Shown piece by piece: positions 57,742-64,000 of a stretch of 64,000 bases of DNA. The position numbers and the translations under genes were made by a program. Origin of the DNA: Aspidiotus rigidus. Its lineage: Eukaryota > Arthropoda > Insecta > Hemiptera > Diaspididae. The notes under the pieces are model-generated. The model saw nothing but the letters and a program-made list of their open reading frames with translations, was not told the DNA's origin and ran no database searches. Position 1 is the stretch's first letter. Every line of letters starts with the position of its first letter. Where the stretch lies: positions 3,720,001-3,784,000 of the forward strand of contig JAVHKY010000052.1 of the NCBI GenBank assembly GCA_035079385.1, in the 5' to 3' direction.

Positions 57742-57908
57742 CAGGGTTGCGATGTTTTAAACAAACGACGTTTAAAACGTGTTTAAAACATGTTTAAAAC
57801 AGCAAAAATCGAGAAATTTACATTGGCTCTTATGGGAATGTTTTAAACAAATTTTTTGTTTTAAACGTGTTTTTTTTTAAAAAAACCGTTTTTTTTTTTG
57901 CAACCCTG
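57742..57908. mobile_element. hAT-type MITE (167 bp) with 8-bp target duplication
   Basis: TIRs CAGGGTTGC (57742-57750) and GCAACCCTG (57900-57908) fit hAT termini. The flanks ACACCAAG (57734-57741) and ACATCAAG (57909-57916) form an 8-bp duplication with one change, the hAT length. The interior is mostly repeated GTTTAAAAC/GTTTTAAAC motifs and A/T runs that can fold back, with no coding sequence. Confidence 0.85.
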
Positions 57909-58072
57909 ACATCAAGGCCAACACTTTTCAGCAATAAAATCTTCGATGGACATTTTTTTTTTGAAAGCACTTATTTATTGTAATTCTACTGGGCTAGAGC
58001 CCACAAATTCTATCATTAGCTGATGCTTTGTAGAGTTATTTCAGTCAATCAAAAGGAATTTACTTGTTTATT

Positions 58073-58656
58073 TTAAATTACCGAAGCACATCTGCATAAA
58101 AGCACAACCCACATCCATTTTAGATTATCATTTGTTGCAAGGCGTATTATATAAGATCTACGGTCACTAGAACAAACTTTACAAAAGTCAGGCAACTGCA
58201 GCCCTTGCGCATGAAAATCGATTACGGACATTGCATTATAGATCAATTGGTCTACCATGCAAAATTTGTCTACCATTTCAAGATCACTCAACCCATTCCA
58301 CGACTCATCTCGTTTTGGGTCCTTCTTTATACCATTAATCACTTGAGTCCTGAAGTTGGAGTCAGGCCACACATGAGCCACCCAGAGACATTCTCTGTAT
58401 TGATCTGATGTGTCTTCATAATTAATGATTTTCTTTATATAAACTTTCACGTACAGTCCTCTTCTTCAGGCTTTTCGATGTACTGATAAAGATGAGTAGC
58501 CTTATAACTTTTTGAGTCTAATAACATATGTCCAACTGACGCATCTGCAGTTCGATTATATCCACTTCGAGACTGATTTATCCTTCGACGACCAATGCTT
58601 CTTCCTTTCTCTCCAAAAACTTGCGTGAAGTCCCTTCCATTCCTTCCGTTCAACAT
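58073..58656 (-). pseudogene. Unassigned coding relic, ~195 codons with one frameshift
   Basis: Minus strand. ATG at 58656 begins a 69-codon frame (MLNGRNGRDFTQVFGEKGRS, rich in Arg/Gly, later DASVGHMLLDSKSY, IEKPEEEDC) that stops at 58447. The next frame, one shift away, continues without a gap as VKVYIKKIINYEDTSDQYRE, CLWVAHVWPDSNF, GLSDLEMVDKFCMVDQLIYN, LPDFCKVCSSDRRSY, LKWMWVVLLCRC and ends at 58073. Amino-acid usage looks like a real globular protein with a CxxC pair. I do not recognise the family. Possibilities are a processed pseudogene, a transposon-encoded protein, or two exons. A single small indel explains the break. Confidence 0.45.
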
Positions 58657-59099
58657 TGCTTATATGTTTTGGTTTTCAGGAACTTAAATGCTCTAGAACA
58701 TGATCTTTGATTGTTTGAAATGATATCTAAGCTAATTCATTTACTTATCAATCAAATTATCCAGTTCCAGTAGAATTCTATTATCAGAGAAAGTGGTTAG
58801 ATGGGAACAGTGAACTACATGGGAAGTGAGAATACCTTTTGTTTTGTAGATGTTGGATGGATATAAAGTCTTATGAAGTAGAGTATTGAAGAAAAAAGAA
58901 TGAATGATTGTGTAGGGTAGTATCTTAATACATGAACATGAAATCAATATCAAACTAAGATAGTGTATGTGTTTCAATCTCGCGTTTATTCATTGTTATT
59001 CTTTACTTACTACCTACGTCTACGTGTCGCAAATCGTTGAGGGCTTATTGGTTTGTCAATCCTATGTAATACATAGTCTGTGTTATACGCGATCCGATT

Positions 59100-59490
59100 T
59101 GTCAAAAAAATATTTTATCGCGTAGCATAGTGTGACGTTCTACCAGTCACCAAATATCTCTTGACGCCAATAATAAAGAACAATATTACGAAAACCAAGC
59201 TTTATTACTGGTACCGCAAGTACAACACTTCTAAACACCGTTAGACTGTAACACAATCGCGTTAAAGAACGAGAACACGTTAACTATCGCTTTAAGATTA
59301 CAACTGAATCGCTCCATCGGACTGCAGCCGGCCATCCATAGTCTCACCCTTAATTCCGAAATTCCCGAGATTTCCTTCAGAACGGCAAACAGGCTATGCA
59401 AGAGTCCCAACAATCAATCGAGCATGTTCCAGGTTGTTCACGCGCATTCGGCGAATTAGTTAGGCAATAAGTGCGCTTCCTTGTGGCGTC
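59100..59490. other. Unassigned stretch with LTR-like features (weak)
   Basis: On the minus strand, GTACCAGTAATAAAGCTTGG and TTGTTCTTTATTATTG look like a polyadenylation region preceding TTTGGTGACTGG, as in LTR/leader junctions. No partner LTR or coding region is present, so this is not called as an LTR element. Confidence 0.2.
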
Positions 59491-59493
59491 TAC

Positions 59494-59786
59494 TATTCGC
59501 ATGAGGACACAACTGTAGGTGCGCTAGAGTCGTGCCCGAAAAGGGGATTCGGCAAAAATTGCCATAAACCTGTATAAAACTAAAACGGGCTGTATCTTTG
59601 TCAATATTGAAAAATACAAAAAAGTAGTAAGAGCATTTTTTTATTATTTTCATTCATAGAATAACCTAAAAGAAGAAAAAATTAAGATTTCAACAATTTT
59701 CTGTAACATCCCCTTTTCAGGCAGCTTCCAAAAATGGCCACCACAGTTTTCATAGAGGGCGCCTACTTTGTGTCCTCATGCGAATT
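59494..59786. mobile_element. MITE with TTCGCATGAGGACACAA termini
   Basis: Left TTCGCATGAGGACACAA (from 59496) and right TTGTGTCCTCATGCGAA (to 59784) are inverted, with further inward similarity (TGTAGGTGCGC / GGCGCCTAC; GAAAAGGGGAT / ATCCCCTTTTC). The interior is AT-rich and non-coding. The target duplication is unclear; TA is possible. Confidence 0.75.
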
Positions 59787-60557
59787 ATTAAAAGTTTAGC
59801 GGCATGTGCAAGCTTGGTGCTTGCGGCTTTATTGTAGAACGCCACAATAGTTTGAGGGCCCAGAATACCTCATATCTTTTCATATTGGCGTATGCGATCG
59901 ATTTGTCATAGGTTCATATTCGGCAAAGTAGGTTGCATCATAACACATTTTCATGCGTTAGTTATTTGAAGAAAACAAGGAATGATAATTATGAATGATG
60001 TAGAAGTGTGGAGTAGAATGCAACAATATTAAATGATCAAAGAAGAGTACAGTGAGTCAATGAAATTGAGAATAAACTGAATAAACTGTTGAGAAGAAAA
60101 GTGAGTATTATAGGTAAGTCTACTACATATATGGTTATTGGGTGTTTGTTTCAAGTTACTCATTACCTACCTATACTTAGCAGTGACTGGAACTCGCATC
60201 AAGATCGAGAATACCTACCGGTAATGAATATAATAAGTTAAGAAATTGTTGAATGTTTGTTTACTTATAAAAAATGGATGAAAATTTCTGCGAAGGGAGA
60301 TAAGTATTATCAAAAAATCAAGAACAAACTTCAGAAGAACGAATGATAAAGCGTAATGCCAGAGATGTTGAAGGCAGAAACTTAGAAATAAATCCCAACA
60401 TTGCAAGCCAAATGACAGAATTAACGATGGGTGAAACTAAAAGCATCAAGCTAAAAGCCAAAGAATAACATGTATGTATTTAGCGTAGAAATTAGAGAAG
60501 GATGACAAGTTGAAAGCTCAAAGGTGTACCTATATTATAGAATAAGAGCTAAAACTA

Positions 60558-60853
60558 GAGCCCTATAAATACGAGTGAGGACATGGGCCACCATATTTAG
60601 TCGTTACATCATCATCATTTTCAAAGTCTCCTATTCTAATGACTGATAACAGTTTATCATAATTTGAAAATAATAAGAGAACATACTAGACTAAATGCCA
60701 AAGCAAAATGCAAGATTCAACCTTGTTGAGAAATGCAAAACAGCTTGACTAATCACACAAATTCCTCATCTGAATGGGGAGCTATGGAGATAAATGATGA
60801 CGTAACGACTAAATATGGCGGACCATGTCCTCACTCGCATTTATAGGGCTTTA
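60558..60853. mobile_element. Mutator-like MITE: ~55-bp TIRs, 9-bp target duplication
   Basis: The left TIR (AGCCCTATAAATACGAGTGA...) and right TIR (...TCACTCGCATTTATAGGGCT) match over about 55 bp with a few changes (CCATATTTAGTCGTTAC present in both). CTAAAACTA flanks both sides (60549-60557 and 60854-60862). Long TIRs plus a 9-bp duplication are the Mutator pattern. No coding sequence. Confidence 0.8.
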
Positions 60854-60862
60854 CTAAAACTA

Positions 60863-61980
60863 AGAAGTCAAACGCTGAGTCGAGCCGGAAAGTCAAGAAG
60901 CTTAGCAAGAACCTCTTCCAGCCGATCGGCAGTCGGGTGCTTGTTTCAGTTTCTGACCACTGTGCAATGCCATCTAAATCACTATTTTCTTCAGAACATT
61001 TTTTAATATCTTTCAAATTCTCCAGTATCGCCTTTTCTATGGTATTTACAGTCTTCATCTTCCTCTTTATCGTTTTATTCCTTCTATAATTTCATATCTT
61101 ACCTCACCCTTCTCTTCTTCCGGTAATCGAGATATTAGCGGAAATTGTATTTTTTTTTCCCCCAAACTAGTTTTTCACGGAAAATTATTTTAAAATATTG
61201 AAAAGATTCTTCTAACATTCAGAGGAAGCAAAATAGAACGAGAATTTTTAATATTTTTAACAAGTTATTATATATTTTTTAGTAACGTTAACCAACGACA
61301 GGTTTTCTCCTTTCTTTGTTTCCTTATATCGGGCTTTTGACAAAAAAAATCGCGGGCCTTCATATTTAGAAGTTGCCTACTTTCGTACTCGCGGTTGAAG
61401 TCGGTTCCTGCTGTATTAAGGAAGAGGCAGAGTTCCAATTCATTAAATTGAAGAAGGACGACAGACACGCACATATTCGCTGAATTCGTTTATGGTGCTT
61501 CCTAAAGGCTGAGGGCAAGAAAACGTAGACGCATCTAGAGGAAGAATTTCTATTTACGGGAAGCAAATTTTTCACGGGAAATCATGGTGTATGTATGTGG
61601 GAAAACGATATAATGTATAACGACGGTGCGGTAAATTGGGTTTACACAAAGAGAGGTCGGAACCAAAAAGGCGAACACTAATCTAGAGCGCGCGCAAAAT
61701 TTGCTGAAACGTAAAATCTCGATACAGAAAAGTACAATCGTATACTCTAGGAAAGATATTTCACTTCAATATCGCTATACACGACGATTGTCGCGATACT
61801 GACGCTGGAAAATGTGCTCGATGGTATTCGTTCATATACTTTTATACGATTAAACACGTGTTACAAAGAGAATGGAAGAAGGAAAAAATGAAAGAAAAAG
61901 GGACCGCGAAATGCATTGAAAATAATAGAGTTTGAAGATGTGTTTCACGTACACTTTATAATATCGAAGCATAAACGAGT
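60863..61980. other. No gene seen
   Basis: Short frames only; no element recognised. Confidence 0.35.
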
Positions 61981-61983
61981 GTG

Positions 61984-62216
<233 letters not shown>

Positions 62217-62219
62217 AAG

Positions 62220-63660
62220 ATAGCTATGTAGAATTCATTTCAACTTTTGCTACCCCATTTTTTCCTGTGTTGTACCTATAGGTATATTTACAGTGTATGA
62301 TTGCCTATATGTACTCTTTCTTCCATTTTCCTACCCCTATTACATTCTTCTCTATCATCTTATATTGTTGTATAAATAGTCTTTCTCTTTGATGCGCGGT
62401 GACAATTTAAATGCCTCCGTGCCAGCAGTCTAGCAATGTTGTTGTTTTCCTTTTTTTTCTCTTCACCCCTGCTCTCGTTTTCTCTCTTTCTCTGGTTTTT
62501 ATACACACGTCAATTTACTATCCGCAAGAATAATAAATATAGAACGCTCGCACCGGCAAGCGTTCTATCGACGTCGACGACAACGTGTTGCCCATTACTG
62601 CACAAAATAGGAAGGGAAATTTAATCAAGGAAAATCGTATAGCGTTAAAAGACTTTTCCTTCGGTATAGTTTTTGCGAGGTCACGTTCTCGCGCATTATG
62701 TGCAAACGTCTTGCGTTCTCCTCTCAATCTAATTGTATGAAAATTACCAACAATAGCGTTTTTTTTTCCTCTCACTCTCTCTCGCTCTTTTTTCCTTCTC
62801 GTTTTTCCATTCGTTCCGAATCTTTTTTCAACCTCCCTTTTTATCGTTGTCCGTTTCCGTTGTTTATATACTGTCGCATACCTCGTATACGCTATATTAA
62901 TTCGATACAGAGCTCGTCTTTTTTTTTTCTTTTTTTTTTTTTTGGAAAAACCGATGATGGGAAAAACTTTTGTCTGTTTCGAGGCAGATAAATACTTTTG
63001 ACGCTGATGAATTTTTATTTGGTTAACGTAAATTCTATGCAAAATAGTGCGTCCCGATTCTGATGAGCGCAACGGATTAAAAAAAAATAAAAAAAAAAAA
63101 AAAAAAAACGACGAAGAGAGAATGAGAGTGAGAGAAAGGGGTCCAGTACGCGCAATTCCTTGTCGAGTAATTTGATCGCGTTGGAAATGAGTGAGGCAGA
63201 AGTATACGATTACTCATAATCCAAATGCGCGTGTACGAGTATGTTACACGGAAACATTCACCAGTCTCCACATTTATTTGTTCTCCATTACGTACAATTA
63301 CCGACAAATTAAGTCGAGAACACGCGAAAATTGTTAATTTTAAATATCTTGTACGAATATATGTAAGAATGAGTTGCCATGCGCCTTGGTATCCGGGTCT
63401 CTTGGGGTTTATTCCCTACTTCATTATAAGATGATGGAAATTCATCTTTCAATATTTTCTGAAAGACAGATCTGAAGCTTCTTTTTCTACCAAGATTTTA
63501 GATTTTTCTATGTCAAGATCTGAAAACCAAAAGATCTACATTTTCTTGTTCCACTAACATCTGGATCCTGAGAGATTTGGTTTCGTTTTGCCAGTCAAGA
63601 TCCGAAATGCAAAAGTGTACCGACAAATAATCATCTAAATGTACGGATACTGCTGCATAT
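62220..63660. other. Gene-free stretch with homopolymer runs
   Basis: Poly-T (62760, 62918-62942) and poly-A (63080-63108) tracts give spurious open frames. 63500-63590 is the partner of the repeat at 57080-57165. Confidence 0.4.
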
Positions 63661-63670
63661 TCATCAAGAA

Positions 63671-63790
63671 ACGACGGCTTCCTTAACAAAGTTGAACGAA
63701 GAACGCAGGGAACCTGTTCTATGAGTCAAATTGATTTTGGTATTGAGACGAGATGGTGGAAGACTCTACATATGAGATAAACAAAGTTCC
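63671..63790 (+). repeat. Modular twin-hairpin repeat, end segment a
   Basis: ACGACGGCTTCCTTAACAAA, then GCAGGGAACCTGTTCTATGA and GTCAAATTGATTTTGG, after which similarity fades. It is repeated 157 bp further on. Confidence 0.75.
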
Positions 63791-63827
63791 TAAAGATTTA
63801 GTTTTCGCCAAATACCAAGAGAAAAAA

Positions 63828-64000
63828 CGACGGCTTCCTTAACGAAGTTAAACGAGGAACACAGGGAACCTGTTTTATGAGTCAAATGGGATTTGGTATT
63901 GAAAATTCAAGGAAGCCTAGACCTAGGCCTAGACCTACTGTAAGCCTAGTATAATATAGTTTGAGAGTCTAAATTTTCCTCGAATCTCCAGCTATGATAG
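63828..64000 (+). repeat. Modular twin-hairpin repeat, end segment b (runs off the window)
   Basis: ACGACGGCTTCCTTAACGAA, ACAGGGAACCTGTTTTATGA, TCAAATGGGATTTGGTATTG, then GCCTAGACCTAGGCCTAGAC and AGCCTAGTATAATATAGTTT leading into a 45-bp-type core at the window edge. It is the inverse of 41400-41552. Confidence 0.8.

Noticed and set aside
59100..59490. Possible solo LTR
   Set aside because: Polyadenylation-like and leader-like strings are present, but there are no TG...CA boundaries, no duplicate LTR and no target-site duplication that I could define.

Overview
This 64-kb window looks like a repeat-rich, AT-rich stretch of an animal genome, most likely an insect. The basis is the set of transposon families (Penelope-like elements with GIY-YIG endonucleases, a Jockey-type LINE, RTE-like, Merlin, mariner, hAT and Mutator-like remnants), long GA and TTA microsatellites, and long stretches with no open reading frames. 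The species cannot be named from the sequence. I see no host protein-coding gene I can defend, and no tRNA, rRNA or CRISPR array. The recognisable coding sequence comes from mobile elements, plus one unassigned broken coding relic near 58 kb.

Layout. 0.27-4.4 kb: two copies of a modular dispersed repeat with twin hairpins at one end. The first carries four TGACGTCA palindromes. The second is interrupted by a mariner-like element with very long terminal inverted repeats and by a near-perfect 68-bp-armed palindrome. 5-10.9 kb: apparently unique, gene-free DNA. 10.97-14.45 kb: two Penelope-like elements (PLEs) in head-to-tail tandem on the minus strand, with a hammerhead-ribozyme motif at the 3' side. 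17.9-28.4 kb: fragments of a LINE, a MITE, diverged tandem repeats, a third PLE, an RTE-like LINE, another LINE and a Merlin transposase fossil. 30.8-33.5 kb: a SWIM-domain (MULE-like) fragment, a roughly 165-bp old satellite and another modular repeat copy.

35.86-40.40 kb holds the best-preserved element: a full-length, apparently intact Jockey-clade LINE (4,537 bp, minus strand). It has two complete ORFs joined by an overlapping TAATG stop/start, a poly(A) tail and a perfect 12-bp target-site duplication. A foldback MITE follows at 40.5-40.75 kb. 41.3-52.2 kb is a repeat-on-repeat landscape: further modular repeat copies, a short-module family at 42.7-45.1 kb, hairpins at 46.2 and 47.5 kb, and blocks of a 45-bp minisatellite (16 + 6 whole units) embedded in ATTT/AATT arrays, with a (CT)n microsatellite that grew inside one unit. 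52.2-54.4 kb: a fourth PLE, decayed, with five CCAAT boxes at its 3' end. 57.7-60.9 kb: three small DNA-transposon derivatives with diagnostic ends and the unassigned relic. 62 kb: a ~226-bp (GA)n tract. The window ends in two more ends of the modular repeat family.

The main candidates for something new are the modular twin-hairpin repeat family, whose 45-bp core has been amplified into a higher-order minisatellite, and the tandem PLE locus, where two elements are fused in frame and one was broken by a 10-bp triplication.
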